Below, in pieces: positions 39,201 to 49,079 of a DNA stretch of 64,000 nucleotides. Positions within the stretch are counted from its first letter, which is position 1. Every line of letters begins with the position of its first letter. Source of the stretch: Megalonaias nervosa (lineage: Eukaryota; Mollusca; Bivalvia; Unionida; Unionidae); contig JAECUM010006753.1 in the NCBI GenBank assembly GCA_016617855.1, forward strand, positions 1 through 64,000, given 5' to 3'. The translations under genes and the position numbers were made by a program. Below the pieces are notes generated by a model. That model was not told the DNA's origin, made no database searches, and worked only from the letters and a program-made list of their open reading frames with translations.

Positions 39201-40323
39201 CGTTCTTGTCCTTCGTCCAGACAGGATTTAGAGGCCAAACATCCCTCACATTTCGATCCACAATGCTTGCGTTGCTCTCGATTGTTATAGCCATTGTCAC
39301 ATTTCTCACAGTAATAACCGTATGCCAGGAATGATGTGATACTGGTAATGGCATCGAAATGTTCATCGTGATGATAGACGTGAATGTATTTTCCGTCTTT
39401 GAAATTTTTGCCTCGAAACAACAGAGGTCCGCGCACTTCTTCAGGGTGCTCTTTCAAGGTGTAGCGGGGAGCCAAGACGTCTTGCAACTTTTGCATCACA
39501 GGAATGCCACAGGGTGTGTCTTTGGAAAGACCAGCTTGCTGTAACAGGAGTTCTGCTTCTCTTCGCTGTTTGCCTCGGCTAGATTTTCGAATAGTTTGCC
39601 AGGCTCTTTTCTATTCTGCCGTGTCGTTCTTGTCGGCATACGTTCGTCTCACCACGATGGCACGGGATAAACACATCTTGTCTTGAAGATTGTTAATTTG
39701 AACGATGCTACGCTTGACGCTACGAAGTTCGTTCACAAATAACACCTTTTTGCGTCCTGTCCCTTGGGGAAGAGAAACGTGGGTCATGAACAGTGTCGCT
39801 TTTCCATCGGTGATGTGAGACTTGTCGTTGGATTGTTGCACGTGTTGAATCTTGTCCATGACTTTGGAAGGTGTCAATTCTGCCGAGCTGCTAAACTCGA
39901 TCCAAACGGAGGACTTCAAACTGTCGTGATGAATGGAAAGTCTCAAGCGATCGTCTTCTTTGGCTTGACATTGCTGTTTCAGTATGGTTAACAAAGAATC
40001 CCACATATCGGTGATGAACCCTTCTGCTTTCTCCAGTGGTACGTCCGACTTGAAATCTTTAAACTTCACCGTGTGCGTGTATGCTGTGGTTCTAAATTTT
40101 CTAGAGGAGCGTTTGTCAGTCTCTCGAATGTGAAAGTACTTTTCAGGGTTTGCTGTTGGTGATGGACTTTGACTGGGTGTAGACTCTCAAGGCTCACTCA
40201 TGTCATCTTCAAAATTGCTGGCATGAATTTGAGCCAAGACTTCAGTTACTGTGCGAGACGAGAAATCACGTTTCTGCCTTTTAATTTCTTCTCCTTTCTT
40301 CACGAAATGATGCGATCGTTTCA
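36274..40323 (-). pseudogene. POLB: Protein-primed type family B DNA polymerase (P1)
   Basis: ATG at 40321-40323; about 1350 codons. N-terminal ~430 residues precede a Cys-rich zinc region (CEKCDNGYNNREQRKHCGSK; CPNCG; CHIC; 38950-39330). The 3'-5' exonuclease has Exo I FFDFEC, Exo II AHDFSGYDG and Exo III YCRSDVD (about 38250-38920). Polymerase motifs: A, YLDVCSLYPYV (about 37590); B, SFAKVMLNCLWGK (about 37030); C, YFDTDSCIYI (about 36740); and KGLTLSYRT beyond. Stops near 40190, 39610, 39149, 38951, 38078 and 37812 and frame changes near 38520 and 37190 break it. Replicates the element, presumably with a terminal protein. Confidence 0.93.
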
Positions 40324-40459
40324 TCTTGACTGCAAAAAGTCAAATGACTACATTTGAAACGCCATAGACCCCTATATATCCATGTTAGGCTCAGTGTATA
40401 TATAAAGGGCTGGTGCCTTCCCTCTCAGTATTCATTTCGCTCTCAAGCCGACCAGCACG
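40324..40459. promoter_or_regulatory. Divergent promoter PolB / CCHC gene (P1)
   Basis: Plus strand GTGTATATATAAAGGGCTGG (about 40394-40412) is a strong TATA about 50 nt before the CCHC-gene ATG; minus strand GGATATATAGGGG (about 40371-40383) is the PolB TATA. Early (replication) genes sharing a divergent promoter is a common viral plan. Confidence 0.65.
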
Positions 40460-40857
40460 ATGGAAGAACCCACACAGATCGAACTTCTGATCAGAGCTTT
40501 GCAAGGTGTCATACGAAAGTTTTCTTCAGACAAGCCATCGGACTACTCCCCCTCCTTTCGAGATAAAAGTCAGGATACTTGCTATATCTGTCAGAAGAAA
40601 GGGCACTGGGCTACAGAATGTCCAGATCGTCAAAAAAGCAAGACCAGTGTCAAAAGAGACAAAGGCAAGATACATGTTATCATTGTCAAGAGACAGGACA
40701 TTGTTCTTCAGACTGCCCTAAGAAACAACAGGAGCAGGAGGAGGAAGAAGAAGAGGTACTTCGGCAAAAGAAGAACCCCGACACGTTCAGAAAGAGAAGA
40801 CAGAAAAGAAAAGAAGAAAAGAAAAAAATGAGGAAGAAGAGGAGGAAAAAACTGTGA
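40460..40857 (+). pseudogene. Two-knuckle CCHC zinc-finger protein (P1), frameshifted
   Basis: ATG at 40460. The N-terminus is helical (TQIELLIRALQGVIRKFSSD). Knuckle 1 is CYICQKKGHWATEC and knuckle 2 is CYHCQETGHCSSDC, both CX2CX4HX4C as in retroviral nucleocapsids and single-strand nucleic-acid-binding proteins. The knuckles are in different frames, so a 1-nt slip lies between about 40630 and 40670. A long Lys/Glu/Arg-rich tail follows. Likely a single-strand DNA/RNA-binding protein working with PolB. Its tail overlaps the convergent gene at 40787. Confidence 0.72.
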
Positions 40858-41308
40858 AACTGAAGAAGATCAGAAAACAGAGAGAATGAAAGAAGAAGAA
40901 AAAAATGACACAGAAGAAGTCTATGAACTTTTTCAAAGTGTTTCCTAGACCTTGTTTCTTCTCTGCTTCTTCTTCCTGTCGTTTCCTTCTTGTCTCTTCT
41001 TCTTCTCGCTGTTGCTGTTCAAGGAGAAATGCTTGTTCTGCTTCTTTCTGCTGTTGTAAAAATTTCTCTAATTCTTCTTTCTGTCTCTGTTTAAAATCCT
41101 GGACCTGTGGTAAAGAAGGAGAAGGTGGCGAAGGTACTGGTACCGGAACAAATTCTTGCGAAGAAGAGAGAAAATCCGCTAAATCCCAATTAAAATCAAC
41201 CTCTTCTGGTAGTAGTCCTGTGTTGACTTTGGTAGCCACTGCTATGCCATCGCTTCTCGTCTCCAAAGTCGGTGCACCCCAATTCATTATCTTCTTATTT
41301 TCAGTCAT
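40787..41308 (-). CDS. Acidic/Gln-rich coiled-coil protein (P1 right end)
   Basis: ATG at 41306-41308 (TENKKIMNWGAPTLETRSDG), then EEVDFNWDLADFLSSSQEF, an acidic aromatic stretch like a transcription activation region, Pro-rich linker and a long coiled coil (QRQKEELEKFLQQQKEAEQA). About the last 50 codons are a Phe/Ser-rich run antisense to the Lys/Glu-rich tail of the CCHC gene and may not be real; a natural end would be near KKQGLGNTLKKFIDFF. Unknown family. Position and acidity make a regulatory protein plausible. Confidence 0.5.
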   Translation of the reverse strand: MTENKKIMNWGAPTLETRSDGIAVATKVNTGLLPEEVDFNWDLADFLSSSQEFVPVPVPSPPSPSLPQVQDFKQRQKEELEKFLQQQKEAEQAFLLEQQQREEEETRRKRQEEEAEKKQGLGNTLKKFIDFFCVIFFFFFHSLCFLIFFSFTVFSSSSSSFFSFLLFFSVFSF

Positions 41309-41479
41309 GTTTCACAAAACAATGTTGCATCGATTCACTGCGCACAGACGCTAGCGCACCTATATAGGTAATGTGACGTCACAAGTAGCTCTCTTCGGAT
41401 TGGAAGACAGACTCCGCGAAGTGACTGAATTTTGTAACGCGTGTTGGGATTGGTGAACAATATCAATCCGTTTCGATCC

Positions 41480-41500
41480 GCTCTTCTACTATAAATAAAC
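41480..41500 (+). promoter_or_regulatory. TATA box of the P1 right-end gene
   Basis: CTTCTACTATAAATAAACGC, about 50 nt before the ATG at 41541, followed by a C/T-rich initiator region. Confidence 0.6.
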
Positions 41501-41540
41501 GCAGTTCACTTCATTCCCTTCACCTGTTCTTGTCACAAAG

Positions 41541-41774
41541 ATGTGGACCAACGTTGAATCGTCTACTTTCGTATCGTCGTTGTTTTTCCGTACGGACTTA
41601 CCCATGTATGTGAGATCATCATGGAGAATCGTTAGGATCACCGAGACAAGCGTTTGGAAAAGAAGGATCTATGTGGAAAGACAAGATTGTCTGAAGCGGA
41701 CTCTCATTTACGGACCAGAGGTTAGACAAAGTTTGAGGAAGAGAAGAAGACCTATGCGATGCCCTCTATGTTAA
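41541..41774 (+). CDS. Small basic protein at P1 right end
   Basis: An intact 77-codon frame, ATG 41541-41543: WTNVESSTFVSSLFFRTDLP, YVRSSWRIVRITETSVWKRR and an end QSLRKRRRPMRCPLC. Arg-rich, about 9 kDa. It has its own TATA box and ends 28 nt before a perfect histone-type stem-loop lying in the inner terminal-repeat zone, mirroring the gene at the left end. Composition would fit a DNA-binding protein. Family not recognised. Confidence 0.6.
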   Translation: MWTNVESSTFVSSLFFRTDLPMYVRSSWRIVRITETSVWKRRIYVERQDCLKRTLIYGPEVRQSLRKRRRPMRCPLC

Positions 41775-41801
41775 CGGAATGGTGTTAACATAACAAACAA
41801 C

Positions 41802-41838
41802 GGCCCTTTTCAGGGCCACTCCACTGCCTCGAAAAGAT
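41802..41838 (+). terminator. Histone-type 3' stem-loop plus downstream element (P1 right)
   Basis: GGCCCTTTTCAGGGCC (41802-41817), followed by ACTCC and, 11 nt on, TCGAAAAGAT (41829-41838). Identical in stem and loop to the left-end copy (22454-22469) and inverted relative to it. Confidence 0.78.
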
Positions 41839-42061
41839 TTATTCTTTCTTGCCTAAATTTTTTTTTATTCGATTGTATAATTTATGTTTGACTCCCAAAC
41901 ACATTATTCTCTCACCTAAAATTTTTTTTTTAGTCGGTTATATAATTTGTGTAGGATAGATTGATGTTCATCAATCTATGGAAACGAACGCAAATGCATA
42001 AAAGATCCTATACTATTCACTGACACGAACGCGAATGCATAAAACTTTGTATAGAAATGAA

Positions 42062-42133
42062 ACAGGTGGCATGACGTTACGGTACTTGCTACATTGTTGC
42101 AAGTGCCCAGTACCGTGACGTCACACCACCTGT
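42062..42133. repeat. Hairpin inside the P1 right terminal region, with TGACGTCA
   Basis: The two 25-bp arms start ACAGGTGGCATGACGTTACG and ACAGGTGGTGTGACGTCACG (the second read from 42133), with three differences. The TGACGTCA in one arm (42116-42123) is a CRE/ATF-type palindrome, also present in the left repeat. Confidence 0.85.
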
Positions 42134-42261
42134 TCAAATTCCCATTGTCCCTATAGTATCCCAGGGTGATATTTTGTCCCTATAAATCTTGTCCCCATAG
42201 TACAAAATAGGGTCACGTAATGTATTTTCCCATTGTCTCTACGGTATCCCCATACACCACT
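42085..42261. repeat. P1 right terminal inverted repeat
   Basis: Inverted match to 22102..22320, ending CACCACT at 42261. About 177 bp; shorter than the left repeat by the ~53-bp duplication found there. Confidence 0.9.
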
Positions 42262-42267
42262 ATTATT
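42262..42267. repeat. Target-site duplication ATTATT (right of P1)
   Basis: Identical to 22096-22101. Confidence 0.9.
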
Positions 42268-42951
42268 AGACCACTCTGATATTGCTAATGTAATTAGCAT
42301 TGAATTGATGCGAGTTATAGTTACCCTTTCATTATCATTAGTGTTTATTTCAAAATCTGATACAGTAATTGGTATTTTTCTAGTTTAATTGATGTTTGCT
42401 TCTCAGCGAGAATGCACAAACAACATTCAAAGTTTAAAATTCACTTTCTAAAACATATTTGGAAAATTGCAAATCAAAGTGCAAGGAGTGGTTTAGAATT
42501 CTCTATCTCCATACTAATTGTATTCTTTGTGGAATGAAATCCATTTTTAAATCATTGTTCAATTTCCTTATAAACGTCATCATTGAAGGTATTCACAAAC
42601 GCCATTGTTTATTGTATACATAAACATCATCGTTTTCTTGTTGATATTCTTCATCGTTTATTGTCTTCATTATGATCCGCTCAACTATTTCGAATTTTAC
42701 ATAGAGTTTGTTTATTAATAACAAGAATTTCCCAGATCTTCATCATTAGTTATCCTGGTTATTTAAAAAAAAAGACTTTGCATATCTTAGATATTGTTAA
42801 AATAACATTCGATTACCTTTATTTGGTATATAATTAATGCGTGTAATATGAGTTAATGATTGTTCACCTTGGCCATACTTCATATTCGCACCTCTCAAAG
42901 ACTGCTAACTCTGGTCGTTTTCACTTCCTTCAGAAGTAAATTGGGGGGGGA

Positions 42952-43035
<84 letters not shown>

Positions 43036-43951
43036 ATTCGTTTATTGTACTTTAGAAGCTTGCACTGTCTAATCTGGCGATGTTCGTTTTCGATATTTCT
43101 TATCGATAAATAGTGTACTTTGGACTAGTTCGGGCTAATATTTTGAGCAATGTTCGCAGCCGTTTTTATCAGCTGTCTGCGTTAGATAATGTATAATTTC
43201 ATAATAACCACGTGCAAAGGAGATCTGTAACAGTACTTGGAAGTAGCATAGATGTATGCCAAAATTCTCTCCACTGTGAATGCAAACAGAATCTCTGTGT
43301 ATCGGCCCTCTCTCAAAATATATAACTTTAGAGCAGAATCTATACGTGATCTTTTAATACGTAAATACGTTTATTGAGCATATATACGTCATCGCTGTAT
43401 GTGTAGTTGTAAAAACTTGCCGAAAACCGTTCACCCGTTTAAGTCTACTGATTTTTCTAATATACAGTTTTCAAACTCTTTTATATAGAAACTGATTTGT
43501 CACCTCTGCCGAGTTTCGCACCAGATACCTTTTGCTTGATGCCTTCACCATATGGCCCTGCTTAGTATGTAATATTTGTTTACCTCTAACATTCTTATCA
43601 GACGACATAATTTCACAAGTACTCTAGTCTGAATGGTACAGTAACTGTTTGTTTGTTAATTGTATTTTAGTGTTGTTGTCACTGAAGGCAATTTCTGCTG
43701 GAGACATCTGCTGATGGAGAGGCCGAATGAAGATCTTGCTAGATGGTTATACTTTTGTACACTACGCCAGCGCGAGATCAAGTGTGTTTTTATTGTATCA
43801 TTGTTATTGTATTCTTACAAAAACTGAGTGCAGTGTTTATTGTAATTAATTCTTTTAATTAATTTATATATTACTGATAACATCTAAGTATACTACTGCC
43901 GCCAGCATTGGTTTAATTGATTGAAGTAGTCGGGACTCACGTTGCAACACT
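42268..43951. other. Non-coding spacer between P1 and the repeats
   Basis: No gene seen. Holds the compound microsatellite at 42961. The frame at 42860-43072 is a microsatellite translation. Confidence 0.5.
42961..43031. repeat. Compound microsatellite (TA)n(GA)n
   Basis: About 13 TA units followed by about 22 GA units. Confidence 0.97.
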
Positions 43952-44799
43952 TGTTCGACTCTATGGTTTTGAACTCAGTAACAGAAAAGAGCGAAATCCA
44001 ACAAATTTAGTAAAATTCAACAAATAATTTATTTCCCTAGAATAAAGAGCGATAATTTAAAAAGAACGTTTGGCATTGTGAATTAAGTCCCAAATAGTCC
44101 TAAACGTTTTATCAAAGTCCAAAGTATAGAGTAGTCCGAATGAATTCTAGCGGACCTCCGAATGAATTCCAATTGTGAATGTGCTGATGTCCCAATAGCC
44201 TGGAATAGCGTTGATGTGCTAACAGTCTTGCTGTTTCACAACGATATAATCCAAAATGACTACAAATGAATTCCCAATAATCTCAAAATAGTGATTTAAT
44301 CCGAAAGTATTCATGAGCAAGTTGTAATTCCAATGAATAATTTAAATAAATAAATCCTCTTAAATTAAAACTGAACACAACTAGAAGGCTGATCCACTTC
44401 AAATATTTAGATAGAAATGAGTAGTTGTAATAAACAGTCTCAATATAAAAGCCTAAGACACATTAAGAGGACCAAGTTGAGGGTCAAAAGTTCATTTCTA
44501 GAACATTCAAAGTTGTCAACAAGATGTGGTCTTTTACTTAAATTTTTATAAAGAACATGGCAAATATCAGGCACACCAGGAACTGGAGAGGGGAAAAACG
44601 ATGACCTGAACTCAGTCCATGCAAACATGTTTACCTACAAATATTTATTATCTTAATATATAATCTACAATCGTAGACAACATTTAGCTATGTGATATGC
44701 TGTTTACAAAAACAAAGACAATAGTCAGGTAGGATCAATCTCTTACCCTAAATTATAGACAAAGGTCAATCACACAATACAAATTAAATATACATAACA
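43952..44799. mobile_element. ~0.9 kb inverted-repeat element, copy
   Basis: Starts TGTTCGACTCTATGGTTTTG, ends AAATATACATAACA. Shares TCTATGG, the ACTCAGTAACAGAAA block and the AATAATTTATTTCCCTAG block with the 10577 and 44840 copies. No clear target duplication. Confidence 0.6.
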
Positions 44800-44839
44800 A
44801 GCTATCTTTCAGCTGTAAACCTAATTAAGTGCATAGAAA

Positions 44840-45663
44840 TGTTACAACTCTATGGTCATAAACTAAGTAACAGAAATACGCAAAACCAACAAGTTTTGTA
44901 AAACTTAACAAATAACTTAATTATCAAAGTTATTAAATGAAAATGTAAGAGGAGCTTAAACTATTATGACTCCAAAATAATCCTAAAAGGTTATATTCAA
45001 GTCCAAAAGAATCAAATGTTCCGAACGAATTCAGATCCTCAAATACAATGGTCAGCCAATAGTCCTGATGTATCAACTGACATTGTCCAGAACTCCTTTG
45101 AAAAATTCACAACAGTCCCAGAATAAAGTTTTAGTCCAATGAGCACTTTGAAGTTCTAATGAATAATCTAAACAAGTGTTTCTCTCAAATAATATTTAAA
45201 CACAACATTAAATACGTCTTCAGACTGATGTTACAACAAAAACACAAGAAATAAGACTGACCAAAACTGTCCAGCTCCACCCATTTATGTACAAGTATAA
45301 GGGGTGAAAACGCATTTCGATACTACTAGCTACGTGACTTTTCGCAAATATCCCACGGTCTAAAAGAATCCACCTGACCTAACCCATCCTATGAGAAACA
45401 ACTTAATTCTTCTAAGAAATCACATGTCCGAAATGTCCAGTGGGAAACAACCCCAAACTTGTAAACAAGTTTTATTATTAATATTACTACTAATAATTGT
45501 AAACGCTTACGTAAGCACTTATTCATAGATCCTATGCAATCTACACACTTAATATCTTTAAAAAAAAAAAAAAGAACCTATACCTGTATACAAACTTAAG
45601 CTGTAGACAATTACTACAATTTACAGTAAGGAATAAAATTTACAAAAATAATAAATGTACATA

Positions 45664-45703
<40 letters not shown>

Positions 45704-45757
45704 CTCGCTCTCTCTCTCACTGAGGTTATATCCCTCTGTTTAATTAATATGCATAAT
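44840..45757. mobile_element. ~0.9 kb inverted-repeat element, copy
   Basis: Starts TGTTACAACTCTATGGTCAT; ends near TTAATATGCATAAT. Tandem to the preceding copy, same orientation, and contains a (CT)n run. Confidence 0.6.
45669..45718. repeat. Microsatellite (CT)n
   Basis: About 25 CT units with two GCTCTC interruptions. Confidence 0.95.
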
Positions 45758-46839
45758 TATATAAGAAACACTATATGATTTCATTGTAAGGTTTCATCAG
45801 AATTTCCATAGATAGATTTTGAGAGATGCATACATAATCAGCGGCATAAAGAAACACTGAATTATGTGTGAATCAGCGCGGCAATCGAACGATTTTTCTG
45901 TCTTAGATGAGGAGAATAAGTTTTTGCACTAATGTGCAGACACTAAGATGATTTTAAATCAAGCGTTGAAACCTGGAATACTACGCATTTTGGATATTTC
46001 GTTCAATACTTTATATTTAGTAATTATTTTCCGTCGTTTTTGAAATTGCTTTCAGTGAAAAACATAGAAGTAAACTTAACAAGTTTGTTATTAATGTGAC
46101 TTGGTGGGACATCATGCTACATGTCTGCGGCATGATGCTCCAGTGTTAGACATCATCATAAACTACCACATGGCAGACATCGTAGCGATATGACTGAAAA
46201 ATTGTTAAAGCTACGTTCAAAATCGAAATGTCACCATTTAAATGTCACCATTCTGAAATAGTTTTCATTGATGTGTTCTTTTTGTGCTGATTGCTTTTTT
46301 TTTAATGAATGTATCATGAAGTTACCAAGCCAGAATTTGAGGCTGAAATTGGTAATCCTATGTTATAAGAGAAAAAGCCGTTGGAGAATCTGATTCGTTT
46401 TTCATTAAGCAGTATTATTTTAACTCTTTTTATATTCCGCTTAATTTATAAATTGAAAGAAATTTCCTTATCAATATTATTAATTTTACATCTGTTGGTG
46501 TCTTTCTTTATCGGATCTAGTATTTACAAACATCTCCTATATTTTCATGATTTACGTTTAATCCCTTTATCTAAATCTCAAACTTTTGCCAGTTATGACT
46601 TTGTATGGACCTTGCAATACTAATTTTGCCAGTTTTTACCTTGAATGGACCTTGCTATACTGATTATTAATTCCTGTTAGTAGTCTTCATTATGTAAATA
46701 GGCTTTACTGTCTTCTATTACGTCATGTAAATAAGCTTTTTTGTCACATAAATAGTCTATACCTTTTAACGCTAAACCTAATTCTTCTTGAGATTGATTT
46801 TTATTCATTTACATATTTAAAAAAGCCAGAATGTGGTTT
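45758..46839. other. Non-coding DNA
   Basis: AT-rich. The hydrophobic frame at 46381-46623 has T/A-biased codons and no homologue I can name; rejected as a gene. Confidence 0.45.
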
Positions 46840-47110
46840 TGACCAAGAGTTCGATAACTCCCTTTTATGAATATTTTGATGACGTTGTAGGAAATGTAAC
46901 AGAACATTACGTCATAGAAAACGCATCAAACGAGGGATTTGAAATTCCTCCATAAAGCAGCTGAACAATAAATACACAAGTAGTGGATGAATACAAAGAA
47001 TTTATCAAAATTAGTTTCGAAACGGATGAAAGACAGTATAATGTAATTAAACCTCATTTAGTTCCTCACCAACTCTTATCGGTTACATAGCAATAGATTT
47101 AGGTGAGAAC
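46840..47110 (+). pseudogene. Unidentified coding-like relic
   Basis: One frame reads YFDDVVGNVTEHYVIENASN, a stop, and then VVDEYKEFIKISFETDERQY and VIKPHLVPHQLLSV. The run of protein-like text with isolated stops suggests an old gene. It lies directly left of P2. I do not recognise it. Confidence 0.35.
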
Positions 47111-47221
47111 GTTATATTTGGTTAACACTTTTTAGACATTTGTATCATATCTGGTACAAACGTGCTAGAAACATGGCACAAGATTGTTTTGTGGAACTCG
47201 GATCTTACCCTAATAACTAAA

Positions 47222-47480
47222 AGTAGTTAATGGGGGCGATTTGGGAACCATGGGACTTCCATGTTAAAAAGTGTAGCGGACCTTTGGGGATAAGATTTAT
47301 AGGGACAATTGAAATTAGCGTTACTGACAGGGTCCCGGCCCTTTGGAGACAAGGGGAAATTTAACATGGGGAATACTGAGCCTGTACAGGGACACTGGAC
47401 ACTGGCAACAATCGGGTGAACAGTGTGGCAAGTGAGGATTGACTTGAATACGCGCTACTGTAGGGACAAATAGAGACATA
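47222..47480. repeat. P2 left terminal repeat
   Basis: AG start, GGGGATAAGATTTATAGGGA and GAATACGCGCTACTGTAGGG blocks are shared with the P1 left end, with many substitutions. Its inverted partner lies beyond the window. Confidence 0.75.
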
Positions 47481-47601
47481 GACATAGAGACATATATTTA
47501 TCAACATAAATCTATCACACAAAAAACACAAATATAGACTGATGAACAACAATGTATCATACCAAAAAATCGACTAAAAATTTTTTTAGGTAAGAGAGTA
47601 A

Positions 47602-47638
47602 ATCTTTTCGCGGCAATGGAGTGGCCCTGAAAAGGGCA
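47602..47638 (-). terminator. Histone-type stem-loop plus downstream element (P2)
   Basis: Minus strand TGCCCTTTTCAGGGCC (five pairs plus apex loop; 47638-47623), preceded by CCCAAA, followed by ACTCC and 11 nt later CGAAAAGATT (47611-47602). It lies 44 nt past the stop of the 47682 gene. Confidence 0.72.
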
Positions 47639-47681
47639 TTTGGGTTTCTTCTTGTTGTTCTAATTTCTTCTTTTTTTTTTT

Positions 47682-47984
47682 CTACCAACATCTTATCTTC
47701 ACCACTACATTCTTTTTCTTTTTCTTTTTCTTCTCTTCCATTTCATCCTCCTCTTTCTCCTTCTCCTCCTTCTCTTTCTTCTTTTCGTTTTCCTCTTCTT
47801 TTTCCATCTTTGTACTCCAGGCTCTCATTTCTTCCTTTTCCTCTTCGTCCTCCTTCTCATCCTTTTCCTCTTTTAGAAGTTCTCTCAGTCTGTCCTTGGC
47901 CTTCTTCAGATTATTAATTTCCATCTTGAGTCTGTGCAGGCTATAGGTACCATACTCCAATCTAATAAAAAATTCCTCCACCAT
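47682..47984 (-). CDS. Glu/Lys-rich coiled-coil protein (P2 left gene 1)
   Basis: ATG at 47982-47984 (VEEFFIRLEYGTYSLHRLKM), then EINNLKKAKDRLRELLKEEK and a long run of EEKEKKKE-type sequence, ending KKKKKNVVVKIRCW. Intact for 100 codons, though protein-like sequence (QPFEQNDDIARGS) also precedes it in another frame, so the start may be displaced. Upstream is a GCTTGAGACATATAATTTGG TATA block (about 48085-48105). Same position as the P1 gene at 22507, ended by a histone-type stem-loop. Family unknown. Confidence 0.5.
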   Translation of the reverse strand: MVEEFFIRLEYGTYSLHRLKMEINNLKKAKDRLRELLKEEKDEKEDEEEKEEMRAWSTKMEKEEENEKKKEKEEKEKEEDEMEEKKKKKKKNVVVKIRCW

Positions 47985-48199
47985 CTACAGGTCATCCACT
48001 GCCTCTTGCAATATCATCATTTTGTTCAAATGGCTGCTTGCCACTTTTGTTATTCAGTGTTCAATGGCGCTAATCAAGAACGCTCCAAATTATATGTCTC
48101 AAGCATGGACGTGAAGGAAGACATCTACCAAACAATCCACAATGATAACCTAAAATAAATTTTAATACGAAACAACACACTAATAGCAAACTTTTTGTG

Positions 48200-48400
48200 T
48201 TTAGGGATAAGTGTTTTTTGTTAAGGCAAAAAGCAAACAAACAAACACATACAAACGTACGTGAGCACACATATACACACACAAACGTACGCGCACGCAC
48301 ACAAACAAAAATACACACACATACAAAACGTACGAGCACGCACACAAAGAAAAATACACATATATACACACACACTCGCACACTCATAATTATATGATTG
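48200..48400. repeat. CA-rich imperfect repeat region (P2)
   Basis: ACACACACAAACGTACG-type units in imperfect tandem, at the position of the P1 minisatellite/CA region. Frames in it are low-complexity artefacts. Confidence 0.8.
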
Positions 48401-48411
48401 GCAACTTGATC

Positions 48412-48453
48412 AGTCTCTCTTTTCTAGAGATCTGGTTAGCCCTGAGAAGGGCT
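48412..48453 (-). terminator. Histone-type stem-loop plus downstream element (P2)
   Basis: Minus strand AGCCCTTCTCAGGGCT (48453-48438), a perfect 6-bp stem with a TCTC loop, then 11 nt, then CTAGAAAAGAGAGAC (48426-48412). Confidence 0.75.
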
Positions 48454-48637
48454 GGTTTTTTTCAAATCCAAATGCACCTGGTTAATGGTGACATCTCCTA
48501 GGCCGGGCACCACAGACACATCTTCTACTCCAGTCATGATCCCAATTCACAGTACCCCAATCTTCTGTTTCTGGGATTCTGAAGACTTATTCCCTCTGTC
48601 TTCTCCTATGCCTGACCTGTGGATGTTGTGGTTGGTC

Positions 48638-48961
48638 CTACTGCGGTTCCCACTCTTGCCGCTGTCTCTCCAACTCCTCCTCCCAGTTTTCTATCTGGGG
48701 GACAGATGCTCTCGGTGGTAGTGGCTGCGGTGCTGGTAGTGGCTGTGGAGGTGTCCTCACCATAGGTTTCACCTCACACACAGGCCTAATCATGAGGTGA
48801 GGTAGGATAATTTCTTTCTTCTCTCTCTTCTTTTTCCTCTCCTCCTCCTACTCTTCAATCCTGGCTTCCTCCTGGATTGCTTCCATAGCTAGCTCGTCTA
48901 GCAAGCGCCTGGCATACTCCAGGTGCATTTGGAGTTCTATCAATTTTGAAATTCTACTCAT
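48638..48961 (-). pseudogene. Charged coiled-coil protein, P2 left gene 2, one stop
   Basis: ATG at 48959-48961 (SRISKLIELQMHLEYARRLL), an in-frame TAG at 48848-48850 in the acidic tract, then open again through ILPHLMIRPVCEV, a Pro-rich segment (TPPQPLPAPQPLPPRAS) and ENWEEELERQRQEWEPQ to the TAG at 48638. Homologue of P1 23742..24113, which fixes the start and shows the stop is a single mutation. TATA block GCTTCAGACATACAAAGTGG and CGTCAGTCTGACTATCC upstream. Confidence 0.62.
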
Positions 48962-49079
48962 TTTAACGAGTGAACGCTGGATAGTCAGACTGACGAACGC
49001 TCCACTTTGTATGTCTGAAGCACGAACGTGAAGGAAAACATCCCCCTTACAACAAAACTAACAATTACTTACTTAAACG

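Larger units (their letters stand above)
22102..42261. mobile_element. P1: full-length Polinton/Maverick, 20,160 bp
   Basis: Bounded by AG...CT inverted termini and a perfect 6-bp duplication ATTATT. Gene content is the canonical Polinton set: PolB with protein-primed-type motifs, chromodomain integrase, FtsK/HerA-type ATPase, adenain-type protease, F54H12.2-like MCP, minor capsid and pVI-like protein, plus BIR/IAP, F-box-like, CCHC and short charged genes. Most structural and replication genes have stops or frameshifts, so this copy is not functional, but the full length and intact ends show where it inserted. Confidence 0.93.

Noticed and set aside
36274..40323. Introns in PolB explaining the frame changes
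   Set aside because: Breaks are single stops or 1-2 nt slips with protein similarity continuing directly on both sides; there is no room for introns.
46381..46623. Hydrophobic 80-codon membrane protein
   Set aside because: AT-driven codon composition, no homologue or regulatory context.
47621..47917. Plus-strand Ser/Phe/Pro-rich frame
   Set aside because: It is the antisense of the Glu/Lys-rich coding strand of the P2 left gene 1; no independent features.
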